Assembly: GCA_964625225.1 (NCBI GenBank)
Contig: CAZVAR010000180.1
Coordinates: 1-6,144, forward strand
Origin: CAZVAR01 sp964625225
GTDB taxonomy: Bacteria > Pseudomonadota > Alphaproteobacteria > JAJUGE01
DNA length: 6,144 nucleotides
Direction of reading: 5' to 3'
The number at the start of each line of letters is the position of its first letter. Positions within the stretch are counted from its first letter, which is position 1. Below are positions 1 through 5,408 of the stretch, piece by piece. The position numbers and the translations under genes are program-made. The notes below the pieces were generated by a model. The model worked only from the letters and a program-made list of their open reading frames with translations, ran no database searches and was not told where the DNA came from.

Positions 1-147
1 GGCACCGCCAAGGGCGGTGTCCTCGTTTCGCTGGCCGAGCGCTTCAAGCTCCCGGTCCACGCGATCGGCATCGGGGAGCGGCCGGACGATCTGCGCCCCT
101 TCGATGCAGAGGAGTTCGCTCGCGGTCTGGTCGGCCTGGATTCTTGA
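1..147 (+). CDS. ftsY: Signal recognition particle receptor FtsY, C-terminal end (partial)
   Basis: The frame is open from the first base and ends at a TGA at 145-147, giving the last 48 residues of a protein that starts outside the window. It begins GTAKGGVLVSLAE, continues with PVHAIGIGERPDDLRPF and ends DAEEFARGLVGLDS. This is the end of the SRP-type GTPase (NG) domain of FtsY: the GTAKGG segment follows the last guanine-binding motif, and the GIGE..DDL.PFD segment plus the closing helix are typical of FtsY. Family knowledge: FtsY is the membrane-associated receptor that docks Ffh-bound ribosomes and hydrolyses GTP to hand nascent membrane proteins to the Sec translocon. Ffh could be confused with it, but Ffh continues into an M domain after this point and here the protein stops. 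The next gene begins at or just after the stop, so the two are probably co-transcribed. Confidence 0.93.
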   Translation, partial: GTAKGGVLVSLAERFKLPVHAIGIGERPDDLRPFDAEEFARGLVGLDS

Positions 148-152
148 AGCCG

Positions 153-476
153 ATGCCGTGGCTGATGCTCGCCACTGCCATCCTGTTCGAGATTGCCGGA
201 ACCACCGGGCTGAAGCTGGCCGGAGGTTTGGCACGGCCCGGCTGGCTTGCGGCGGCGCTCGCCCTCTATGCCGTGTCGTTCGTGGCGATGGCCCAGGCGT
301 TGAAGGCGATACCGGTCGGTGTCGCCTACGCGATCTGGTCCGGCATCGGCACGGTCGCGATCGTCGTGATCGGCGTGGTTCGCTTCGGCGAGGCGCTGAC
401 GGTGGCGAAGCTGCTGTTCATCGGCCTGATCCTGGTCGGGGTGGTCGGCCTCAATCTGGTGACCGAGCCGCGCTAG
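153..476 (+). CDS. Small multidrug resistance (SMR, EmrE/Qac-like) transporter
   Basis: A 107-residue, very hydrophobic protein with four predicted membrane helices, the size and topology of SMR transporters, which work as antiparallel dimers in the inner membrane and exchange protons for cationic drugs or small cations. Counting from the ATG at 153, Glu13 in FEIAGTTGLK is the essential helix-1 proton/substrate carboxylate. Tyr39, Tyr59 and Trp62 (in YAIWSGIG) match EmrE Tyr40, Tyr60 and Trp63 with a constant offset of one. The GTT..K motif after the Glu looks more like the Qac/EmrE group than the guanidinium (Gdx) group, but the real substrate cannot be read from sequence. Start choice: ATG 153 gives normal family spacing. 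A TTG at 144 would add three residues and overlap the ftsY stop by four bases. Neither has a strong Shine-Dalgarno, so translation may be coupled to ftsY. The 3' end overlaps the convergent Nudix gene. Confidence 0.9.
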   Translation: MPWLMLATAILFEIAGTTGLKLAGGLARPGWLAAALALYAVSFVAMAQALKAIPVGVAYAIWSGIGTVAIVVIGVVRFGEALTVAKLLFIGLILVGVVGLNLVTEPR

Positions 477-1023
477 CGGCAGCGTACGCGTCGGGCGGGT
501 TGGACCGCGGCGCGAAGGTCGTCATTTCCCTCGTCTCATCGAAGTGCCGAAGCGCCCATTCCACGGAGGGGAAGGCAATCTCGTCCCAAGGGATCTCGTC
601 CCAGGCATAGAGGGCGACCGCCTCGCTCTCCTCGCCGGGGCGCACATCGGGCGAGATCAGCCGTGCCCGGTACATGAGCTGGACCTGACTGATGCGCGGG
701 ATCGAATAGACTGCGAGCAGCTGGTCGATCTCGAGGCGGGCGCAAGCCTCCTCCCAGGCCTCGCGCTGCGCCGCCTCGACGGTGGTCTCGCCCAGCTCCA
801 TGAACCCCGCCGGCAGCGTCCACCAACCGCGGCGCGGTTCGATCGCCCGCCTGCAGAGCAGAATCCGCCCCTCCCAGGTCGCAACCGAGCCGACCACGAT
901 CTTGGGGTTCTCATAAGCGATAAAGCCGCAATCGGCACAGACCAGACGCTCGCGCGTATCGCCGGCAGGGATACGCCGTTCGCACGGGCCCAGGAGTCGT
1001 CGCACGCTACCGTTCTCGGACAT
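451..1023 (-). CDS. Nudix hydrolase with N-terminal zinc-ribbon remnant
   Basis: A 190-residue protein. The N-terminal part (residues 14-40) carries Cys14, the phrase RRIPAGDTRERLVC and a CADC knuckle (Cys29, Cys32) followed by GFIAYENPK. This is the short zinc-ribbon-like leader seen before some Nudix domains, as in the NudC-like group. The Nudix box runs from Gly73 to about residue 95: G-x5-E79, then Arg87-Glu88 and the metal-binding Glu91-Glu92. The canonical Gly after the EE pair is replaced by Cys94. Family knowledge: these enzymes cleave nucleoside diphosphates linked to another moiety (ADP-ribose, NAD(H), damaged nucleotides); the exact substrate is not determinable here. The ATG at 1023 was chosen because it precedes the zinc-ribbon segment. 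The frame stays open upstream to 1335, but that part is low-complexity and overlaps the short ORF at 1068-1292. No clear Shine-Dalgarno is seen before 1023, so a nearby non-ATG start is possible. Confidence 0.9.
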   Translation of the reverse strand: MSENGSVRRLLGPCERRIPAGDTRERLVCADCGFIAYENPKIVVGSVATWEGRILLCRRAIEPRRGWWTLPAGFMELGETTVEAAQREAWEEACARLEIDQLLAVYSIPRISQVQLMYRARLISPDVRPGEESEAVALYAWDEIPWDEIAFPSVEWALRHFDETREMTTFAPRSNPPDAYAAASAARSPD

Positions 1024-1067
1024 AGCGTAGAGAATGGCCCGGGCTGCCGCGAGAGGCAACGGTACCG

Positions 1068-1292
1068 TCAGACCTTGATGTTGAGCAGGCTCCCCCGAGG
1101 CAGATTGGCAGGCGGCGTCGCTGTCGGCTGTGGCGCAGATGTCTGTGCGGCGGCGGCCGCGTTTGCAACCGGAGGTACAGGCTTGGGCGAGGGCGGAGAA
1201 GCGGTCGGGGCAGCGCGGGTCTCCGCACCCGCCGGCCCCTGGGACAGGGCGCCGAGCGCCCGTAACAGGCTTGCCGAAGGGGAGATCTGCAT
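1068..1292 (-). CDS. Short Ala/Pro-rich protein of unknown function
   Basis: A 74-codon frame that reads MQISPSASLLRALGALSQ, then about 40 residues dominated by Ala, Pro, Thr and Ser, and ends PRGSLLNIKV followed by TGA. I do not recognise the family. No signal peptide, membrane segment or catalytic motif is visible; the middle looks disordered, flanked by an amphipathic N-terminal stretch and a tidy hydrophobic tail, as in small linker or peptide-tail proteins. The ATG at 1292 is preceded by GAGGA at 1297-1301, five bases from the start counting from GAGG. An earlier in-frame ATG at 1325 has no such site. It lies 44 bases upstream of the Nudix start on the same strand, so the two probably share a transcript, and it faces the region containing the CtrA-like box. 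Third-position GC is high but not extreme. It could be a chance open frame in GC-rich DNA, since other long frames cross the same stretch. Confidence 0.5.
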   Translation of the reverse strand: MQISPSASLLRALGALSQGPAGAETRAAPTASPPSPKPVPPVANAAAAAQTSAPQPTATPPANLPRGSLLNIKV

Positions 1293-1296
1293 CGCG

Positions 1297-1301
1297 TCCT
1301 C
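1297..1301 (-). promoter_or_regulatory. Ribosome binding site deciding the start of the short ORF
   Basis: GAGGA on the minus strand, placed four bases from the ATG at 1290-1292. It favours this start over the in-frame ATG at 1323-1325, which is preceded only by an unremarkable GATCGGCG. Confidence 0.4.
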
Positions 1302-1350
1302 TACGGTCGGCGCCCTGCGGCGCATCGCCGATCATTGGACAGCTTGCTCA

Positions 1351-1373
1351 TCCCTCGCTTAAGCAGGGATTAA
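1351..1373. promoter_or_regulatory. Candidate CtrA-binding site within an imperfect dyad
   Basis: TTAA at 1359-1362 and TTAA at 1370-1373 are separated by exactly seven bases and followed by C, matching the TTAA-N7-TTAAC consensus of the alphaproteobacterial cell-cycle/motility regulator CtrA. By eye these are the only TTAA tetranucleotides in this GC-rich window. The first half-site is the core of the perfect palindrome GCTTAAGC (1357-1364), flanked by TCCCT (1351-1355) and AGGGA (1365-1369), which pair with one unpaired base on the left. The site lies between divergent genes, 67 bases from the ATG of the leftward short ORF and 147 bases before the rightward DUF2336 gene, so it could control either. 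The leftward half-site sits at a plausible -35 distance from a weak -10-like CAATGA (1331-1336, minus strand). Binding is inferred from the motif only. Confidence 0.5.
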
Positions 1374-1520
1374 CGACAGGGGTCGGGAGAAAGCCCCGAA
1401 AACAAGGTAGGACATTTACCCGTCGGCAAGACTCGTTTGTCAGATTGGCGCCGGACGGAAACTTCTGGCCGAACGCGCAGCAGCATGCCCGGCGGCCGGC
1501 CATTGCCTGGGTGACAGCTG

Positions 1521-2624
1521 ATGAAGCAGAACAACCCCGACGCGCAGGTAAAGGGGCTCCTGAGTCTCGCCCGTGACAAGTCGGCGGCGAGCCGCGAGAA
1601 CCTCTCCGACGTCATCGCCGATTTGTTCTATGGCCGCTGCAATGTGCTCAGCAAGTCCGAGCGGGTGCTGATGCATACCATGCTGCGGGCCCTGGTCGAC
1701 GATGTCGAGACGGCTGTGCGCGCCGGGCTGCGCAACCACCTGCACGACTTGGCCAATGTGCCCCGGTCGACCCTGACGGCCCTCGGCAACGAGGAGACGC
1801 TGGTCGCGCATCCGATCCTGATCGAGAGCGGGGTCCTCGCTGATCCGGAACTGGTCGAGGTGGTCCGACACCGGGCTCTGCAACACCAGCTCGCCCAAGC
1901 CCGCCGCCACGGCATCAGCGAACGGATCGGCGATTATCTAGCCGCCAGCGGCCATGACGACGTGATCGATGGCCTGCTCGACGCGGCCGAGCCGATCGGG
2001 GGCGCGGCGGCGCCCGGCGATGCCGAGGTGCCATCGATCGACTACCGCGATCTCAGCCCGGACCTCGCCCGCAGGCTCTGCCTCTGGGTCTCGGTTGCGA
2101 TCCGGGAAAACGTTCTGGAGAACCACAAGATCGACGAGGTGGCACTCGACGATGCGCTCGAAAAGGCGGTCGAGGAGGCCGGTACGGTCGGCGGCTGGTC
2201 CTATAATGCAGGCTCGGGATCGGCCCCGACCACTATCGCCGACGCCGACACCGCCGCCAGCCTGATTCAGCATCTTCGCCGTGGCGACATCCCGCAATTC
2301 GAGGCCCTTCTGTCGGAAGTCAGCGGGCTGCGGCCACGCCTGCTGTCGCGAATGGTCTACGAGCGCGGCGGCGAGAGCCTGGCGACCATCTGCGTCGCCG
2401 CCGGGATTTCCAAGCGCAGCTTCGCCGCCATATTCCTGCTGAGCCGCGAGACCTGGCCGGAGCGGGAGGAGGTCGGCGCGCAGGAGATCGCCCACGCGCT
2501 CTCCTTCTTTGACCGTCTCAATCCGGTGGCGGCGAAGCGCGTCGTCGCACGTTGGCGTCGCAATTCCGACTATCTCAACGCGATCCGCCAGGTCTCCTCG
2601 CGGCCGCGGCTGGCAGTGAGCTAA
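1521..2624 (+). CDS. DUF2336 domain-containing protein
   Basis: A 367-residue soluble protein, rich in charged helices, with no signal peptide or membrane segment. The N-terminal third has the DUF2336 pattern: GLLSLARDKSAASRENL at residues 12-28, DLFYGRCNVLSKSERVLM at 34-51, then LVDDVETAVRAGL at 58-70 and further helices with spaced Pro and Asp resembling HEAT-type repeats. Residues about 155-175 are a Gly/Ala/Pro linker. The C-terminal half (175-350) is again helical. The family is essentially confined to alphaproteobacteria and has no established reaction; a scaffold or regulatory role is only a guess. The start is well bounded, because an in-frame TGA lies at 1512-1514, six bases before the ATG. 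The Shine-Dalgarno is weak (GGGTGA region near 1509-1514). A CtrA-like box lies about 150 bases upstream. The stop codon interlocks with that of the convergent cyclophilin-like gene. Confidence 0.85.
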   Translation: MKQNNPDAQVKGLLSLARDKSAASRENLSDVIADLFYGRCNVLSKSERVLMHTMLRALVDDVETAVRAGLRNHLHDLANVPRSTLTALGNEETLVAHPILIESGVLADPELVEVVRHRALQHQLAQARRHGISERIGDYLAASGHDDVIDGLLDAAEPIGGAAAPGDAEVPSIDYRDLSPDLARRLCLWVSVAIRENVLENHKIDEVALDDALEKAVEEAGTVGGWSYNAGSGSAPTTIADADTAASLIQHLRRGDIPQFEALLSEVSGLRPRLLSRMVYERGGESLATICVAAGISKRSFAAIFLLSRETWPEREEVGAQEIAHALSFFDRLNPVAAKRVVARWRRNSDYLNAIRQVSSRPRLAVS

Positions 2625-2995
2625 CCGATCCGCTCGACCCGCACCGGGGCGCCGGCCCGAGTCCCCGCAAGCCGGCGCACGTCGCCGACGGCACGGGCCC
2701 AGACATTGGCAGGAGAGGCAAGGCGAATCTCGTCGCCGCGCGAGACGGGTGTACGACCGTAGCCGATCGCGATTGCGTCACCGTCGGTCCAGAAGGCGAT
2801 TTCACCGAGCTGCATCACGTCGCGCGCATCCGGCTCGCGCGAGACACTGACCGGCGTTCCGAAATAGACCTCCTCGCCCCAGGTCAGCGCTCGCGCCTCG
2901 AACGGTGCGGCTGCCCAGAGCGCATCGGCCGTCGGCGTATCGAGCAGATCGACCTCGACGGCGACGGTGTCCACCGTGATCCGCATCCGTCGCAT
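2621..2995 (-). CDS. Cyclophilin-like fold protein (TM1367 / DUF369 type)
   Basis: A 124-residue protein beginning MRRMRITVDTVAVEVDLLD. Recognisable landmarks of the TM1367-like family are the early beta strand pair, the segment ALTWGEEVYFGTPVSV (residues 36-51), the LGEIAFWTDGDAIAIGYG region (63-80), the TPVS motif (82-85) and ANVWARAVGD (96-105). Family knowledge: structures of this group show a small cyclophilin-like beta barrel, but the active-site residues of true cyclophilin prolyl isomerases are not conserved and no activity is established. I see no signal peptide, so it is probably cytoplasmic. The ATG at 2995 is preferred over the one at 2986 because the AAGGGG at 3003-3008 sits at ideal distance. 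That site is made of the last two sense codons of pgk, so translation is probably coupled to pgk. Its TAG overlaps the TAA of the DUF2336 gene arriving from the other side. Confidence 0.82.
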   Translation of the reverse strand: MRRMRITVDTVAVEVDLLDTPTADALWAAAPFEARALTWGEEVYFGTPVSVSREPDARDVMQLGEIAFWTDGDAIAIGYGRTPVSRGDEIRLASPANVWARAVGDVRRLAGTRAGAPVRVERIG

Positions 2996-2999
2996 CGGG

Positions 3000-4202
3000 T
3001 CACCCCTTCGCGGCCGCCAGGGCCGCAACGCCCGGCAGCTCCCGGCCCTCGAGCCACTCCAGAAACGCGCCGCCTGCGGTCGAGACGTAGGTGAAGCGCT
3101 CCTCGACCCCTGCTTTGGCCAGGGCCGCCACCGTATCGCCACCACCGGCGACCGTGACGAGGCTGCCGGCCTGGGTCCGGTCGGCGGCGGCCCGGGCGAC
3201 CGCGGTGGTGCCGCGATCGAACGGCTCGACCTCGAAGGCGCCGAGCGGCCCGTTCCAGACCAGCGTCCGCCATTGGTCGAGCCGGCCGGTGAGGTCCGCG
3301 ACCGTCTGCGGTCCCACATCGAGGATCATCCGATCCTGCGGCACCGCGGTGACCGCCACCGTCTCCGTCGGCACGCCGGCCTTGAGCTCCCGGGCGACGA
3401 CGACATCGACCGGCAGCACCAGATCGCACCCGGCCTGTCGCGCCGTCTCCATGATCTCCCGCGCCGTGTCGGCCATGTCACGTTCGCAGAGGCTGTTGCC
3501 GATCTCGACCCCTTTGGCGAACAGGAAGGTGTTGGCCATGCCGCCGCCGATCACGATCGCGTCCACCTTGCGGACGAGATTGTTCAGCAGGTCGAGCTTG
3601 GTCGAGATCTTGGCGCCGCCGATCAGCGCTGCCACCGGTCGCTCGGGGTGTTCGAGCGCCTTGCCGAGCGCCTCGAGCTCCTCCTGCATCAGACGGCCGG
3701 CGGCAGCAGGAAGAAGGTGCGCCAGCCCCTCGGTCGAGGCATGGGCACGGTGGGCGGCAGAAAAGGCATCGTTGACGTAGAGGTCGCCGAGCGCGGCGAG
3801 ACGCTCGGCGAAGCCGGGGTCGTTCTTCTCCTCCTCCGGATGGAACCGCAAATTCTCCAGCAGTGCGACATCGCCGTCCTTCAGTCCGGCAACCACCTTC
3901 TCCGCCGGTTCGCCGACGCAGTCCTCGCCGAAGGCGACCGGGTGACCGAGCGACCGTTCCAGGGCTTGCGCGACCGGCCGCAGCGACAGTTCGGGGTGCG
4001 GCTTGCCCTTCGGCCGGCCGAAATGGGAGAGCACGATCACCTTGGCGCCGCGGTCGGTCAGCGCGCGGATGGTCGGCACCGTGCGTTCGATCCGCGTCAT
4101 GTCGGAGACGCGGCCGTTCTCCATCGGCACATTCAGATCCGCCCGCAGCAGCACCCGCTTGCCGCGCACGTCCAGGTCGTCGAGGGTCCTGAAGTTCGCC
4201 AT
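3000..4202 (-). CDS. pgk: Phosphoglycerate kinase
   Basis: A complete 400-residue Pgk, the normal bacterial length (about 390-400). It reversibly transfers the acyl phosphate of 1,3-bisphosphoglycerate to ADP, giving 3-phosphoglycerate and ATP, in cytoplasmic glycolysis and gluconeogenesis. The N-terminal substrate-binding domain shows VLLRADLNVP (17-26, with Arg20, Asp22, Asn24), SHFGRPKG (59-66), LLENLRF (114-120, Arg119) and NDAFSAAHRAHAS (144-156, Arg152). The C-terminal nucleotide domain shows GGAKISTK (195-202), IGGGMANTF (218-226), WNGPLGAFE (316-324), GGGDTVAAL (353-361) and STAGGAFLEWLEG (374-386). All expected catalytic residues are present. The ATG has a strong GGAGGAG site five bases upstream. 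A cyclophilin-like gene follows four bases after the stop. Neither gap nor fba lies beside it within the window: the gene upstream is aldolase-like but unrelated to glycolytic Fba. Confidence 0.98.
   Translation of the reverse strand: MANFRTLDDLDVRGKRVLLRADLNVPMENGRVSDMTRIERTVPTIRALTDRGAKVIVLSHFGRPKGKPHPELSLRPVAQALERSLGHPVAFGEDCVGEPAEKVVAGLKDGDVALLENLRFHPEEEKNDPGFAERLAALGDLYVNDAFSAAHRAHASTEGLAHLLPAAAGRLMQEELEALGKALEHPERPVAALIGGAKISTKLDLLNNLVRKVDAIVIGGGMANTFLFAKGVEIGNSLCERDMADTAREIMETARQAGCDLVLPVDVVVARELKAGVPTETVAVTAVPQDRMILDVGPQTVADLTGRLDQWRTLVWNGPLGAFEVEPFDRGTTAVARAAADRTQAGSLVTVAGGGDTVAALAKAGVEERFTYVSTAGGAFLEWLEGRELPGVAALAAAKG
3003..3008 (-). promoter_or_regulatory. Ribosome binding site inside the end of pgk
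   Basis: AAGGGG on the minus strand is the Lys-Gly codon pair that ends pgk. It lies seven bases before the ATG at 2995 (intervening TGACCCG, including the pgk stop). It sets the start of the cyclophilin-like gene at 2995 rather than 2986 and implies that terminating pgk ribosomes can restart there. Confidence 0.55.
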
Positions 4203-4207
4203 GGTCG

Positions 4208-4214
4208 CTCCTCC
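4208..4214 (-). promoter_or_regulatory. Strong ribosome binding site of pgk
   Basis: GGAGGAG on the minus strand, five bases from the pgk ATG (seven counted from GGAGG). It is the best Shine-Dalgarno match in the window, as expected for a highly expressed glycolytic gene, and it confirms the start that yields the standard Pgk N-terminus. Confidence 0.7.
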
Positions 4215-4240
4215 GGAAACGGCCCCACTGAGTTCCGCCT

Positions 4241-4269
4241 CTTATGCCTGCCGCGGTCGGGGCAACCAA
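4241..4269 (-). promoter_or_regulatory. Candidate sigma-70 type promoter for pgk
   Basis: On the minus strand TTGGTT (4264-4269) is followed after exactly 17 bases by CATAAG (4241-4246). The -10 matches the TATAAT consensus at four positions, and the -35 keeps the TTG core. Transcription would begin near 4234, leaving a leader of roughly 30 bases before pgk. The region is locally less GC-rich than its surroundings. The match is modest and unproven. Confidence 0.35.
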
Positions 4270-4280
4270 GCGAAACGTGA

Positions 4281-4309
4281 TCCGGCCGCATCCCGCAAGC
4301 CCGGCCGGA
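4281..4309 (-). terminator. Possible GC-rich hairpin between the aldolase-like gene and pgk
   Basis: TCCGGCCG (4281-4288) and CGGCCGGA (4302-4309) form a perfect 8-bp stem with a 13-base loop. Read leftward it is followed only by a short TCACGTTTCGC, not a true T-run, so it is a weak intrinsic terminator at best. It lies just upstream of the candidate pgk promoter, where a boundary between transcription units would make sense. Confidence 0.25.
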
Positions 4310-4317
4310 ACGCACAT

Positions 4318-4350
4318 CGCCGCGTCTGCCGGGAGCAGCGCCTCGCGGCG
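4318..4350 (-). terminator. Second GC-rich dyad just after the aldolase-like stop
   Basis: CGCCGCG (4318-4324) pairs with CGCGGCG (4344-4350). The 19-base loop contains a nested CTGC (4326-4329) / GCAG (4335-4338) stem. It begins 15 bases beyond the stop of the leftward aldolase-like gene. No T-run follows, so it may act as an RNA-stabilising or pausing hairpin, or be a chance product of high GC. Confidence 0.2.
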
Positions 4351-4365
4351 GAAGGAGGCGATGTC

Positions 4366-5355
4366 CTATCCATCCTGCCGGGGAGGATCGCCCGGATGCT
4401 CCGGGAGACATTCCGGAGGGGACAGGAACGCGTCGAATGCCGCCGCCAGCTCCGCATCGAGACGCCCGGCATCGGCAGAGGTCAGTTGCCGCAACGGCGG
4501 CCGAACCGGGCCGGCGGCCAACCCCATTCGTGCGCACCAGCGTTTGAGCGCGGCGTTCGGCGCGAGGCCGTGGCGGAGCGGCTCGGCGATCCATCGGCCG
4601 TAGACGCGGCGCAGCGGCTCCAGGCGGCGGTACCGGCGCACGGCTTCCGCGAGATCGCCGGTGCGGACGGCGTCGAAACAGTCCGCGATCGGACGGTTCT
4701 CTCCGGTCTGGAACAGATAGGGTTCCGGGTCGGCGTAGAGGCCGTGCGTGCCGAAGCGGAGCAGGTTCGGCAGCCAGTTCGATTCGTACGGATCGGTGAC
4801 GGCGACGCTCTCCCCGCATTCCAGGCGCAGCATGGCGGCGGCGTCCAGGCCGCGGGCGCATTTGACTCCGGCGATCCAAGACCCCGCGGCAAGGCGGGCA
4901 ATCGTCTCCGGCGTGAACCCGCCGCTCTGAGCGGCACTGTCGAAGAGGACGATCGGCCGGGACACGGCATCGGCGACAGTGCAGACATAGCCGTACAACT
5001 CGTCCTGGGTGAACGGGCCGGGCGGGCGGCCGAGGACGATGTGATGAGCCCCACAGTCGTCGGCATGGCGCGACAGGTCGACGGTCTCGGCGAGGCTGTG
5101 ATGCGTCGTCACGACGCCGACGCGCAATCCGTCCGCCGCCGCGTCGAGGGTCGCCTCCAGAACCCTCCTGCGCTCGTCCAGCGCAAGCGCCCAGCCCTCG
5201 CCGATCAGGCCGTTGCAGAAGACACCGGTCAGGCGGAGCGTGTCGCGGTAATGGCGGACGTTCCGTGCGACGCCAGGCAGGTCGAGGGAGAGGTCGGGGC
5301 GGAACGGCGTCGGGACGGCTGCCCAGATGCCGTCGAGCAGGTCGGTCGGCGGCAT
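4366..5355 (-). CDS. DapA/N-acetylneuraminate lyase superfamily protein, divergent
   Basis: A 329-residue protein with the length and layout of class I aldolases of the dihydrodipicolinate synthase/NAL superfamily, which form a Schiff base with a 2-oxo acid such as pyruvate in a TIM barrel. It opens with GIWAAVPTPFRPDLSLD (residues 9-25), typical of the family (VPTPF plus acidic strand end). Lys165 in IAGVKCARG matches the Schiff-base lysine. Other hallmarks are altered: the GTTGE-type motif reads GLIGE (49-53), so both Thr are lost; the substrate Tyr region reads LFDSAAQSGG (137-146), with Phe138 for the usual Tyr; and the strand that normally carries the second Tyr reads IVLGRPPGPF (106-115). 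It is therefore unlikely to be biosynthetic DapA; the substrate is unknown. The ATG at 5355 has GGAG seven bases upstream (5363-5366). It lies 53 bases downstream of gatB and may be co-transcribed with it. Confidence 0.87.
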   Translation of the reverse strand: MPPTDLLDGIWAAVPTPFRPDLSLDLPGVARNVRHYRDTLRLTGVFCNGLIGEGWALALDERRRVLEATLDAAADGLRVGVVTTHHSLAETVDLSRHADDCGAHHIVLGRPPGPFTQDELYGYVCTVADAVSRPIVLFDSAAQSGGFTPETIARLAAGSWIAGVKCARGLDAAAMLRLECGESVAVTDPYESNWLPNLLRFGTHGLYADPEPYLFQTGENRPIADCFDAVRTGDLAEAVRRYRRLEPLRRVYGRWIAEPLRHGLAPNAALKRWCARMGLAAGPVRPPLRQLTSADAGRLDAELAAAFDAFLSPPECLPEHPGDPPRQDG

Positions 5356-5362
5356 CGGCCGT

Positions 5363-5366
5363 CTCC
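5363..5366 (-). promoter_or_regulatory. Ribosome binding site of the aldolase-like gene
   Basis: GGAG on the minus strand, seven bases before the ATG at 5355. It supports the start that gives the normal family N-terminus. The 53-base gap to the gatB stop shows no convincing terminator or promoter, consistent with read-through from gatB. Confidence 0.45.
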
Positions 5367-5408
5367 GGTCGATTCAGCCGGGCAGCGACGGCAGGGGGCG
5401 CGCCCGAA

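Noticed and set aside
144..152. TTG start for the SMR transporter overlapping the ftsY stop (TTGA)
   Set aside because: It is possible, but there is no Shine-Dalgarno, and the ATG at 153 places the key Glu and Trp at near-canonical positions; kept only as an alternative.
1024..1335. A 104-residue N-terminal extension of the Nudix protein
   Set aside because: The frame is open, but the translation is Arg/Ala/Gly/Pro-rich, without family similarity, and competes with the better supported short ORF. The zinc-ribbon leader begins naturally after the ATG at 1023.
544..1362. A 272-codon rightward open frame opposite the Nudix gene
   Set aside because: It is antisense to the Nudix box and zinc-ribbon codons, has no ribosome binding site of note and no protein-like motif.
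1437..1465. Possible promoter TTGTCA-N17-AACTTC ahead of the DUF2336 gene
   Set aside because: The -35 is acceptable, but the -10 half does not resemble TATAAT or another recognised hexamer, so it was not listed.
2967..4280. A 437-codon rightward open frame covering the whole of pgk
   Set aside because: It mirrors pgk, whose product is an unmistakable full-length Pgk. The antisense product is His/Arg/Gln-rich and resembles no protein family.
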